A DNA stretch of 61,749 bases from assembly GCA_964549495.1 (NCBI GenBank), contig CAZJWJ010000023.1, forward strand, positions 1 through 61,749. The letters are read 5' to 3'. The translations under genes were made by a program, and so were the position numbers. The notes below the pieces were generated by a model, which saw only the letters and a list, made by a program, of their open reading frames with translations, ran no database searches and had not been told where the DNA came from. Below are positions 1-8,101 of this stretch, piece by piece (within the stretch, counting starts at the first letter, position 1; each line of letters starts with the position of its first letter). This stretch comes from JACKBJ01 sp964549495 (lineage in GTDB: Bacteria; Chloroflexota; Anaerolineae; Epilineales; Epilineaceae).

Positions 1-214
1 CATGGCGCGAACGAGGTCGCCCGCGCGAACCGCCGCCGCACACGGCCGGCGGCCCCTCGCCCCGGACACCACCCAGCCCTCGTGGAGGGGGGAAAGGAGA
101 TCCCTTCTTGTATGCCGAGGGCTAGCGAGAGCAATCGAGGGATGTTGCCGGGAGATTGAGGTGATGTCGTGCTGTCGGGCGGAGGTTGCGGCTGACTCTC
201 AACCGGTCACGCGC
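1..214. other. Intergenic, no gene recognised
   Basis: This stretch lies downstream of the minus-strand SDR-like gene and runs to the window edge. I see no conserved protein in any frame, no tRNA and no convincing terminator. A gene beginning outside the window could still be controlled from here. Confidence 0.4.
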
Positions 215-1177
215 TCATGTCTTGGGCGCTTCAGATCCCTGGAGCTCGGAGCGCATGCCGGTACGCCAGCTCGTGTGGCGCGGGCTCCAGCCCAGCAGTT
301 GGCGGGCCTTGGCGTTGCTGGCGCCGCGCTGCTGGTTCATCAGGTAGTCGGCGTAGGGGCCGGCCAGCAGGCGGCCGAGGAGGCGCGGGACGCGCATGGG
401 GGGCTTGGCGCCAAGCTGCTCGGCGTACCAGGGCAGCCAGTCGGCGATGGGGATCGGCTCGTCGTCGACGATGTTGTAGGTGCCGGTGGGGGCATCCGCG
501 ATGGCGGCCAGGGTGGCGTCGGCGGCATCGTCGAGGTGGACGAAGGAGAACTGGCCTTGGCTGGTACCGACCAGGGGCATCCGGCGGGCCAAGACGTCGG
601 CGGCGAAGCTGCCGTCGCGGGCGTAGATAGTGCCGGGACCGTAGAAGTAGCCGAAGCGAAGGACCACGCCCTCGGGCCCGTCGGTATCGAGCGTGTGGCG
701 CTCCAGCGCTTTCAGGGCCTCGATCATGGGCAGGAAGGCGGCCGGCGCATCGGTGTAGAGTGGATCCGCCTCGACGGCCAGGGCCGGGTCACCAGGCCGA
801 TAGGCAAAGGCTACGCTCTGGCTGATCAGGCGCCGGCTCCCGACCCTCGCGGCCGCCTCGGCCAGGTTGGCCGTCCCCTGTGTCCGAAGGCGGTTGGTGG
901 CCGCCAGATCCCGTTGGATCTTCCTCGGATCGATCTTCTTGGGCAGGCTGGTCAGCTGGTGGATGACCACCTCGGGCTCGACCTCATCGAAGACCCGACC
1001 CAGTCGATCCCGATCGAGCACGTCGCATGCGACGCCGCGCACACTGGGCGCTTCAAGCTGAGCTGCCCTCTCCGGCGAGCGTGTAATGGCGGTGACGTCA
1101 TGCCCCACCTCGACTAGCTTCGGCAGGAGCCTACGACCGATAACGCCGGTGGAGCCGGCCAGCAGGATGTTCATCAT
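215..1177 (-). CDS. NAD-dependent epimerase/dehydratase family protein (atypical extended SDR)
   Basis: The 320-residue protein starts with a Rossmann nucleotide-binding motif, GSTGVIG, at about residues 8-14. Further on it has the SDR-like sequences 'VIHQLTSL', 'SVAFAYRPGD' and 'VVLRFGYFYGPGT', which fit the extended SDR (epimerase) fold. A clear YxxxK catalytic pair is not evident where it is expected, so it is probably an atypical SDR; the substrate cannot be read from the sequence. Two consecutive ATG codons (1175-1177 and 1172-1174) follow a strong AAGGAGAGG ribosome binding site. The gene stands alone. A broken PIN-domain frame ends about 19 bp upstream of it on the same strand. Family assignment is good; function is unknown. 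Confidence 0.85.
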   Translation of the reverse strand: MMNILLAGSTGVIGRRLLPKLVEVGHDVTAITRSPERAAQLEAPSVRGVACDVLDRDRLGRVFDEVEPEVVIHQLTSLPKKIDPRKIQRDLAATNRLRTQGTANLAEAAARVGSRRLISQSVAFAYRPGDPALAVEADPLYTDAPAAFLPMIEALKALERHTLDTDGPEGVVLRFGYFYGPGTIYARDGSFAADVLARRMPLVGTSQGQFSFVHLDDAADATLAAIADAPTGTYNIVDDEPIPIADWLPWYAEQLGAKPPMRVPRLLGRLLAGPYADYLMNQQRGASNAKARQLLGWSPRHTSWRTGMRSELQGSEAPKT

Positions 1178-1195
1178 CCCCTCTCCTTGTGGCGG

Positions 1196-1366
1196 TCAGG
1201 AATGGCTCTTCGAGCCTGCCCTCGAGATGAGCTCCGCATCGACTCCCAAGCGATGAGCTGCCGCAACGAGCCGACGGTCGGCCGACACTATGGTGAGCGC
1301 TGCGTCGACGGCCAGCGCGAGATGGAGCGCGTCGCTGTCGACGTCACCGTGACCTACCAAGGCTCA
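1196..1366 (-). pseudogene. Relic of a PIN-domain (VapC-like) toxin, C-terminal part only
   Basis: Reading the minus strand from 1363 down to the TGA at 1196-1198 gives a 55-codon open frame. It contains 'SDALHLALAVDAAL' followed by 'TIVSADRRLVAAAHRLGVDA', which is the typical C-terminal half of a PIN-domain ribonuclease: the conserved Asp of sDalhlA, then the vTaDrrl strand. The N-terminal half with the first catalytic Asp and the middle Glu is missing, and a stop at 1364-1366 closes the frame without a plausible start. No antitoxin lies next to it. I read it as a decayed toxin gene; assignment is by motif only. Confidence 0.6.
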
Positions 1367-1478
1367 CCGCTGTCTTCATCAGCGATATGCCAGCGACAGG
1401 CTCGATTCGTTCACAACGGCAGGGCGGTCGAGGTGCCCGAAACCGGATACGCGGGATTTACACCGGGATGCCTGGCCA

Positions 1479-2144
1479 GTGGGATCGTCGATATCGACCC
1501 GGGGACTGCGGCTCCTGGACATCTCCGATCCTGGCGCCCCCCTGGAGCTCGGGGCGCTGGCCCCGGCGGACATCGGCTACATACATCCGCACGGACTGTT
1601 CCTCGACGCAGCCCAGCTCGGCATCCTGCACTTCGGAGGGGTCTTGCGATTCGACATGAGCACACCCCCCGGACCAAGCCCCCTACCAGGCCTGGAGGTC
1701 GGCCGGCAAGGAAACCCCGCGATGTGGAAGACTCCGGGCGAGATCGCCGGCGGCAGGCTGCACCTGCTCAGCGCTCCTTATGGATACTCCATCATCTCCC
1801 TTTCGGCGGCCGAGATGCGGGTGGATCACCATGGCTACAGCCAGCACGACATCCGGCACGTCAAGATCGAGGGCGACCGAGCCTTCCTGGCCGACAGCGA
1901 GCGCGGCTTCGACGTTCTCGACATCTCCGACCCCCGGACACCCCGGTTGCTCACACCCCGCGAAGGGCTGTTCCCTCAACAGGGGTCTCTCCGCGTCGAG
2001 GATCTCTTGATCTTCGATCGAATCGTCTACATGGCAAGCAGCGGTCATCTGATCGCCTACGAGCTGACCGAAGACGCTGGCTCCATGGTCGCGACCGAGC
2101 TCTCGCGCATCGAGCTGGACTTTACCCCGTGGCGTCTCCCCTAA
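1479..2144 (+). pseudogene. Truncated LVIVD-repeat protein
   Basis: A 221-codon frame opens at GTG 1479. It carries LVIVD/beta-propeller repeat signatures, 'GLRLLDISDPGAP' near its start and 'GFDVLDISDPRTP' near residue 145, the same pattern as the intact 679-residue protein at 39612-41651. No signal peptide is present. The codons upstream in the same frame do not look like propeller repeats, and no ribosome binding site precedes the GTG. It is therefore probably the 3' remnant of a larger secreted gene that lost its 5' end. It could still be expressed as a small protein, but nothing in the sequence supports that. Confidence 0.5.
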
Positions 2145-2514
2145 GGGCTCGCCCTAACCGACCCCACAAGGCCTGACACCCTACCCTTTCTCGGTTCGGC
2201 CCTCCCCCACGAAGGGCGGGTGGGGCTCGGGGAGGGAGGCCGCCGCCGTACGCGACGGCGGCTGCATCGGTTGACCCCACCCGCCTTCTGGCACCCGGAC
2301 CCCGCGGCACAGGGTCCCGTCGACAGATTGGCCTCCCTCCCCGAGCCCCACTCGCCCTGCCAGACGCCCCGCCTCCACAACCACCGTCCCCCACGACGAC
2401 ACCAACAAGCAGACGGTTGACATCCCCAGCCGATCGGCCATCATCATTTCGACGCCTCCGAACGCCGCCCTGGAGGCCCGACCCACCGAACCATGGCCAA
2501 CGAGGACGTCCGTC
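2145..2514. other. Intergenic region with a palindromic repeat element
   Basis: About 370 bp without a gene separate the LVIVD remnant from the E1 gene. Most of the information in it is the inverted-repeat element at 2214-2357, annotated separately. No clear -35/-10 pair for the E1 gene was recognised. Confidence 0.5.
2214..2357. repeat. Dispersed palindromic element, copy 1
   Basis: The 28-nt arms at 2214-2241 and 2330-2357 are complementary at 27 of 28 positions. The 88-nt centre holds a small hairpin (GCCGCCGT/ACGGCGGC) and a conserved core beginning CCGCCTTCTGGCACCCGGAC. The same core and architecture occur at 45172-45316, where the arm sequence differs but is again self-complementary. 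A more diverged relative lies at 10451-10571. All copies are intergenic. Confidence 0.75.
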
Positions 2515-4650
2515 GTGACCAGCAAGCCGCGAACCCGCAGCAAGTCCACCGCCGCTTCGAGCAACCGCGCCAGCATCGACGAGCGCACGCCCCTTCCCGA
2601 TCACGACTGGGAGGCCGTCGCCAAGACGCTCCTGGTCTCGCGCGCCATCGACCGTATCGAGGAAGAAGAGCTGGTGCCCGGCGGTCTCGTCAAGTACCAG
2701 TTCACCGCCCGCGGCCACGACATGGCTCAGATCCTCCTGGGCCAGCACCTGGACCACCCGCGCGACGCCGCCGGCGTATACTATCGCAGCCGGCCCTTCG
2801 TGCTCACCGCCGGCTTGACGCCCGAGGAGGCCATCAGCGCCACGATGGGCCGCTCGGGCGCGCCCAACGGCGGGCGCGACATCGGCGTGGTCTTCAGCCT
2901 GCCGGCGCGCGGCCGGGTGACCATCCTGCCCATGTCCGGCGACGTCGGGGCGCAGTACACGCCGGCCCTGGGCTGGGCCCATGGCATCCGCTATCGGGCA
3001 GAGGAACTGGGTGACGAGGACTGGCAGGGCGCGATGGCCGTGGCGCTGGGCGGAGACGGATCCTGCGCCACGCCCGGATTCTGGTCGGCCCTGAACATGG
3101 CCACCACCGGCCGGCTGCCCTACCTCTTCTACATCGAGGACAACGGCTACGCCATCTCGGTCGAGCGACGCTTCCAGACCCCGGGCAGCCACATCGCCGA
3201 CAACCTGGCCAGCTTCCAGGGCCTGACGATCTACGACGGCGACGGCACCGAGCCGGAGGAGGCCGCCCGATTGATCGCCGCGGCCGTTGGGCGAATTCGC
3301 GAGGGTGATGGACCGGTGCTGCTGCGGCTCTCGGTGCCGCGGCTCTCCGGGCACAGCTACCAGGACAACCAGGCCTACAAGAGCGAGGAGCTGCTGGAGC
3401 AGGAGCGGGCGCGGGATCCGCTGCCCAAGCTGCGCGACTTCTTGGTGCCCGAGCTGATGGAGGAATCGGTCTGGGAGGCGCTCGCGTCGGAGGCCGAGTC
3501 CGAGGTGCGCGCGGCGGCCGAGCGGGCCGCGGCGCAGCCGGAGGGCGATCCGGAGACGGCGATGGGTTTCCTGTTCTCGTCGCCGGACGAGCCGGAGCAG
3601 GAGATCGGAGGCACGCGGCCGGAGGGAGCCGGCCTGCCGCTGGACTTCGAGAGCGGTCCCGAGCCGCCGACGCCGGAGCGCAAGAACCTGGTCGATACGG
3701 TGCGCATGACCCTGGAGTCCGAGATGCACCGCAGTCCGCGGGTGCTGGTCTTCGGCGAGGACGTGGGCGCCAAGGGCGGCGTGCACGGCGCGACGATGGA
3801 CATGCAGCTGCACTTCGGCGAGCAGCGGGTCTTCGACACCGCCTTGACCGAGGAAGGGATCATCGGCCGGGCGGTGGGCCTGGCCTATACCGGATTGGTG
3901 CCGGTACCCGAGATCCAGTTCCGCAAGTACGCCGACCCCGCGATGGAACAGCTCAACGACTGCGGGACGGTGCGCTGGCGGACCAACGGGCGCTTCGCGG
4001 CGCCCATCGTGGTGCGCATGCCGGTGGGCTTCTCTCCGGCCACCGGCGACCCCTGGCACAGCGTCAGCGACGAGTCCATCCTAGCCCATTCGGTGGGCTG
4101 GCAGGTGGTGATGCCGGCCGACGCCGAAGAGGCGGCCGGCCTCCTGCGCACCGCGCTGCGCGGCGACGATCCGGTCTACTTCCTGGAGCACCGCGCGCTC
4201 TACTTCGGCGCCGAGGCCCGCCGGCCCTACCCGGGCGACGACTACATGATCCCCTTCGGGGAGGCTCGGCGACTGACCGGGGGTCGTGACCTGACGGTGG
4301 TCACCTGGGGCGCCATGGTCCACCGATGCCTGGAGGCAGTCAAGGGCATGGAGGACGCGGTCGAGATCCTGGACTTGCGCACTATCGTTCCCTGGGACAG
4401 GGAGGCGGTGCTGGACAGCGTGGCCCGCACCGGGCGCTGCCTCCTGGTGCACGAGGATCATCAGACGGCCGGCTTCGGCGCCGAGATCGCGGCCGTCATC
4501 GCCGAGGAAGCCTTCGAGCAGCTCGATGCGCCGGTCGCGCGGGTCGGCGGTCTGGACTGCCCGGTGCCCTACAGCATCTCGATGATGCAGTCCGTGGTGC
4601 CCTCGGTGGAGCGCATCCGCCAGGCCATGGTCGATCAGCTGGCCTTCTGA
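2515..4650 (+). CDS. 2-oxoacid dehydrogenase E1, alpha and beta subunits fused in one chain
   Basis: The 711-residue protein is a thiamine-diphosphate dehydrogenase of the pyruvate/branched-chain 2-oxoacid dehydrogenase type. Residues about 20-300 are the E1-alpha half, with the ThDP motif GDGS at about 179-182 followed by 'NGYAIS' near 207. After an acidic linker, residues about 385-711 form the E1-beta half, with 'FGEDVG' near 413 and 'LTEEGIIGRAVGLAY'. Most bacteria encode these halves as two genes. The GTG start at 2515 is preceded by GAGGA at good spacing. No E2 or E3 gene lies nearby; the only neighbour is a metallopeptidase 20 bp downstream. Substrate (pyruvate versus branched-chain oxoacids) cannot be decided from sequence alone. 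Confidence 0.9.
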   Translation: MTSKPRTRSKSTAASSNRASIDERTPLPDHDWEAVAKTLLVSRAIDRIEEEELVPGGLVKYQFTARGHDMAQILLGQHLDHPRDAAGVYYRSRPFVLTAGLTPEEAISATMGRSGAPNGGRDIGVVFSLPARGRVTILPMSGDVGAQYTPALGWAHGIRYRAEELGDEDWQGAMAVALGGDGSCATPGFWSALNMATTGRLPYLFYIEDNGYAISVERRFQTPGSHIADNLASFQGLTIYDGDGTEPEEAARLIAAAVGRIREGDGPVLLRLSVPRLSGHSYQDNQAYKSEELLEQERARDPLPKLRDFLVPELMEESVWEALASEAESEVRAAAERAAAQPEGDPETAMGFLFSSPDEPEQEIGGTRPEGAGLPLDFESGPEPPTPERKNLVDTVRMTLESEMHRSPRVLVFGEDVGAKGGVHGATMDMQLHFGEQRVFDTALTEEGIIGRAVGLAYTGLVPVPEIQFRKYADPAMEQLNDCGTVRWRTNGRFAAPIVVRMPVGFSPATGDPWHSVSDESILAHSVGWQVVMPADAEEAAGLLRTALRGDDPVYFLEHRALYFGAEARRPYPGDDYMIPFGEARRLTGGRDLTVVTWGAMVHRCLEAVKGMEDAVEILDLRTIVPWDREAVLDSVARTGRCLLVHEDHQTAGFGAEIAAVIAEEAFEQLDAPVARVGGLDCPVPYSISMMQSVVPSVERIRQAMVDQLAF

Positions 4651-4670
4651 GACCGGGGAGCACGATCTCG

Positions 4671-5561
4671 ATGCATGCGAGGCTCGCCTCGACCGCGCTG
4701 GCCACCGGCTTCTTGCTGCTGCTCGCGGCCTGTGACGAGCCCGAAGCGGTGCCGGATGCCACCGCCCTGGTTCCGGAGGCGACCGAGCTCGCAGCCGAAT
4801 CGAGCAGCGGTCCGGCACGCGCGATGGCCATCGTGGACGAGGGGGACTTCGTTCTGCGCTACTTGCCGGCCGAGGATCCGGATCTGATGGACTTGGCGCA
4901 GGAGATCCGCGATGCGGAGGTCATCGAGCCGGAGGTGGACTGGCTCAACGCGACCTTTGCACTGCCGGATGACGTGCGGGTGGACTGGCTGGAATGCGGC
5001 GAGGACAACGCCTTCTACGATGCCGAGACGCGAACGGTCGAGCTCTGTTACGAGATGGTGGCCGGCGTGCGCGATCGCTTCGTCGAAGACGGCGACGATC
5101 CAGAGGACGCCTTCTGGTACGCGATGGACACGGCGGCCTTCTTCTTCCACCACGAGGTGGGGCACGCCTTCGTCGACTTGTATCGGCTGCCGATCACGGG
5201 GCGCGAGGAGGATGCGGTCGACGAGCTGGCGGCCATCACGCTGATCGAGGGCTGGGAGGACGGCACGCTGGCCTTGATGGCGGCGATCGACAGCTTCTAC
5301 TTGACCGGCCTCGAGGAAGAGGCGGTTGGCGAGGCCGAGGATCTGCCCTTTTGGGACGAGCATGCCTTCGACCTGCAGCGCTTCTACCGCATCGCCTGCC
5401 TGATCTACGGCAGCGATCCGGATGCGGAGGGCTGGCTGATCGAGGATGGCAGCGTGCCCGAGGAGCAAGCCGAGCTTTGCGTGGAGGAATACGCCCAGAA
5501 GCGCGACAGTTGGGGCTGGCTGCTGGATCCCTACTACCTGGAACCGACCTCGAGTCGCTGA
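4671..5561 (+). CDS. Lipoprotein, putative DUF4344-type zinc metallopeptidase
   Basis: The 296-residue protein begins with a lipoprotein signal peptide ending in the lipobox 'LLLAAC' (Cys at about residue 21), so it should be anchored outside the cytoplasmic membrane. The middle holds a zinc-binding HEVGH motif in 'FFFHHEVGHAFVDLY', followed by 'GREEDAVDELAA'. That pair is the signature of the DUF4344 putative metallopeptidase family, where the downstream Glu/Asp region gives the third ligand. ATG 4671 has GGGGAG upstream. It follows the E1 gene by 20 bp and could be cotranscribed, although no functional link is obvious. A hairpin at 5607-5642 probably ends the transcript. Substrate unknown. 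Confidence 0.8.
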   Translation: MHARLASTALATGFLLLLAACDEPEAVPDATALVPEATELAAESSSGPARAMAIVDEGDFVLRYLPAEDPDLMDLAQEIRDAEVIEPEVDWLNATFALPDDVRVDWLECGEDNAFYDAETRTVELCYEMVAGVRDRFVEDGDDPEDAFWYAMDTAAFFFHHEVGHAFVDLYRLPITGREEDAVDELAAITLIEGWEDGTLALMAAIDSFYLTGLEEEAVGEAEDLPFWDEHAFDLQRFYRIACLIYGSDPDAEGWLIEDGSVPEEQAELCVEEYAQKRDSWGWLLDPYYLEPTSSR

Positions 5562-5606
5562 CAGCCGGCTTCTCGAAGCGGATCGCAGGAATCGAGCAAA
5601 GCAGCC

Positions 5607-5642
5607 GCGAGGGCGAGTCCCTCTCGTGGAACTCGCCCTCGC
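5607..5642. terminator. Probable bidirectional terminator hairpin
   Basis: A perfect 12-bp stem, GCGAGGGCGAGT paired with ACTCGCCCTCGC, encloses a 12-nt loop. It lies between two convergent genes. There is no strong U tract. Confidence 0.6.
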
Positions 5643-5710
5643 CGTCCTTCGTCCAGCTGGCTCATCATCCACCCGATCTCGACGCAGTCGAGCGATGGAT
5701 CGAGCTCGCT

Positions 5711-7765
5711 TCAGCGGGTGGTGATCCCCAGGTAGGCCGCCGGGTCGACCTGGGCCCGCATCGGGTAGTCGATGACCAGGACGACCACCGGCTGGTCGCT
5801 GGTGACCACCGCCGAGCCGAAGGTGCCGGGCAGGATGGCGCCGATCAGGGGCGGCCACCAGGTGTAGGATTCGCGGGGCGCCACCGTCTGGACGCAGCTG
5901 GTGCAGCCGATCACCGGGGTGGACTGGTCGGTGTCGGGGTTGGTGGAGCGGAAGGCGATTTCGATCCTGGCCGCCTCGTCACCCGCGTTCATCACCTGGA
6001 TGCCGGTGGTCAAGTCGAAGTGCTCGCGGCGGTAGAGCGGCAGGGCCACTTGGCTGCCCGGCGCGCCGGCCGGCACCGCGTCGTAGGCCGAGAGCAGCTG
6101 GTCGGTGTTGGTCTGGTCCAGGACCATGGCCAGCACGCGCTGCTCGGGACCCGCCGTCTCGATGACCATCGAGCCGAAGCAGTTGGAGGGGATGTCGTGG
6201 CCGCCGCCCTGGGCCTGTCGGACCACCGCGCTGCCCATCGGCGCCAGGTTGACCGGCGCATGCTCGAAGGTCTGGCCCCGGCAGGCCGGTGCGGCCTCGC
6301 TGTTGAGGGTGCCGAAGTAGCGGATCGAGACCTGGGCCGGCTCGTCGCCCGGATTGACCAGGTAGAGCGAGGTATCGGCGCGATTGGCGTCGACGAAGAC
6401 CCTTTGGCTGGAGCGGAATAGCGGCACCAGGAGCTCGCTGGATGCCTCGGCTTCCGGCATGCCTTCGTAGCCGTAGACCGGCTGGATGCTGCGGTCGGCC
6501 GACTCCGTCAACACGTAGGCTTGTACCGCCAGCTCGGGCCCGCTGGAGCGGACCCTGAGCCAGCCTTCGTAGCTGCCCAGCCCCTGCAATGCGGCGTCCA
6601 GCCCCGCGTTCAGCCGCACCGCGGCACCGGGCTCCACCGCATAGGGGCCTAGTTCGGCCAGCTGGACCGGATCGGACTGTCCGGTGTAGAGCTCGGCCAT
6701 CACCAATGCCGTCTCGTCACCCGCGTTCTGGATGCTGACCAAGGAGCTTCGGTCCAGCGGCCGGTGCACGAAGCCGGGGACGACGAGGTCCAGATCGGGC
6801 GTGACGTAGCTGTAGATGGCCGATCCCTTCGTGCGGCCCCAGTCGCTGCGCACGATGGCGCCCAGCGGTCGATCGCCCAGGACCCTCAGCGAGTAGAGCC
6901 CGGGTAGGAGTCCATCCAGGAATCGGTGGCTGGGCAGGTAGATGTTGGGCGCGCCGCCCGGGCCGGCCTGTTTGTCGATCCGCAGGACCGGTGATCCGAC
7001 CGCGTCGTAGAGCGTCGCCTCGAACTGGGCCGGGTTGGACAGATCCAGGTTCTGCACCTGGATGCCGGTGCCCACGTCATCCGGACTCCGGAAGTACATG
7101 TTGGCCCCGAAGGGCAAGGAGATCTCCGGAGGCAAGGGGGTGCGCGTCGGCGTGGGCGTCGCGCTCACGGTGGGCGTCACCGTCGCGGTCGGCGTCACCG
7201 TGGCCGTCGAGGTGACCGTGACGGTCGGAGTGATCGTCGCCGTCGTGGTGACCGTCGGTGTGGTCGTGATGGTCGGCGTCGTCGTGACCGTAGGCGTCGT
7301 GGTGACGGTCGGTGTGGTCGTCACCGTCCCCGTCGGGGTGATCGTGACGGTCGGGGTGATCGTGACGGTCGGCGTGATGGTCACCGTCGGCGTCATGGTC
7401 ACCGTGGGTGTGATCGTGATTGTCGGCGTCACGGTCGCCGTGGTGGTCACCGTGGCCGTCGTGGTCACCGTCACGGTGGGGGTGATGGTCTCGGTGGGCG
7501 TCATGGTCAAGGTGACCGTCGGCGCCACCGTGGCGGTGGTCATCGGGGCCGAAGCGCGGATGCCCGAATCGACGCTCGAGGCACCGCTCAGCCTGCCCAG
7601 GTCGTCGGGCATGGCCGAAACCCGCAGGCTGCCGTAGAGCAAGCTCGCGGCGACCAGGAAGAGCGCCACGGCATGCAGGCGGTGGCGCCAACTCGCTTGC
7701 GGAGCCGTTGCTGGATCACGCGGATCGAAAGAGGACCGAGTAGGACTAGGGTTGCAGCGATGCAT
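5711..7765 (-). CDS. Secreted protein with a long Thr/Pro-rich stalk, function unknown
   Basis: The 684-residue protein has an N-terminal membrane/signal segment ('LHAVALFLVAASLLYG'). Residues about 75-210 are almost entirely T/V/P in 'TPTVT' type repeats, then a globular part of about 470 residues follows. The globular part contains repeated beta-rich modules: phrases such as 'GTGIQVQNLD', 'SLVSIQNAGDETA', 'LYLVNPGDEPAQV' and 'GIQVMNAGDEAAR' suggest at least four related Ig-like or fibronectin-like units. ATG 7765 is chosen because GGAG lies 7 nt upstream and it directly precedes the signal segment. The protein probably projects from the cell surface. No enzyme motif seen. It stands alone, convergent with the metallopeptidase gene. 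Confidence 0.8.
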   Translation of the reverse strand: MHRCNPSPTRSSFDPRDPATAPQASWRHRLHAVALFLVAASLLYGSLRVSAMPDDLGRLSGASSVDSGIRASAPMTTATVAPTVTLTMTPTETITPTVTVTTTATVTTTATVTPTITITPTVTMTPTVTITPTVTITPTVTITPTGTVTTTPTVTTTPTVTTTPTITTTPTVTTTATITPTVTVTSTATVTPTATVTPTVSATPTPTRTPLPPEISLPFGANMYFRSPDDVGTGIQVQNLDLSNPAQFEATLYDAVGSPVLRIDKQAGPGGAPNIYLPSHRFLDGLLPGLYSLRVLGDRPLGAIVRSDWGRTKGSAIYSYVTPDLDLVVPGFVHRPLDRSSLVSIQNAGDETALVMAELYTGQSDPVQLAELGPYAVEPGAAVRLNAGLDAALQGLGSYEGWLRVRSSGPELAVQAYVLTESADRSIQPVYGYEGMPEAEASSELLVPLFRSSQRVFVDANRADTSLYLVNPGDEPAQVSIRYFGTLNSEAAPACRGQTFEHAPVNLAPMGSAVVRQAQGGGHDIPSNCFGSMVIETAGPEQRVLAMVLDQTNTDQLLSAYDAVPAGAPGSQVALPLYRREHFDLTTGIQVMNAGDEAARIEIAFRSTNPDTDQSTPVIGCTSCVQTVAPRESYTWWPPLIGAILPGTFGSAVVTSDQPVVVLVIDYPMRAQVDPAAYLGITTR
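7130..7540. repeat. Low-complexity tandem repeat encoding the Thr/Pro stalk
   Basis: About 400 bp of degenerate short repeats lie inside the minus-strand gene; read on that strand they encode ACC-GTC-ACC-like codon strings (T-V-T-P-T). The opposite strand is also open here because GTGGTGACGGTC-type strings contain no stop. Such arrays are prone to length change. Confidence 0.8.
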
Positions 7766-8101
7766 GACCAGACTCCTCGACGGAAGGCGACCGAAAGATG
7801 CGGTCGCAAGGGCCGCGCTCAGGGCGACCGAAGGCAGAGAAGTGAGGGGCCGTCGAGGCTCGCCCCGACCCGTGGGCACGAATCAGGGAGAACAGGAGCC
7901 TCTTCGTACAGATCAAGACGGATTGAAGCCCTCGATCGTCACGCAAATCGGCGGAATTCGGCACGAGAAAGCGCGGCGACGGGTTACCGACACCCCGCCG
8001 CCGCGGTCGAGCGCATCGACTCCCGGCCTCTATGGAACTCGCCCGCGCCACGAACCGGGTTCGCTCCGTGGAGGTGCGCCGAGTGCCGGCGCATGACGAA
8101 C
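7766..8101. other. Intergenic, nothing recognised
   Basis: About 336 bp lie between two minus-strand genes. The promoter of the stalk-protein gene must be here, but no convincing -35/-10 pair or hairpin stands out. No conserved protein or RNA was seen. Confidence 0.4.

Noticed and set aside
7035..7637. A plus-strand open frame of 200 codons rich in Val and Gly
   Set aside because: It is the complement of the Thr/Pro repeat of the minus-strand secreted protein; the repeat simply contains no stops on either strand.
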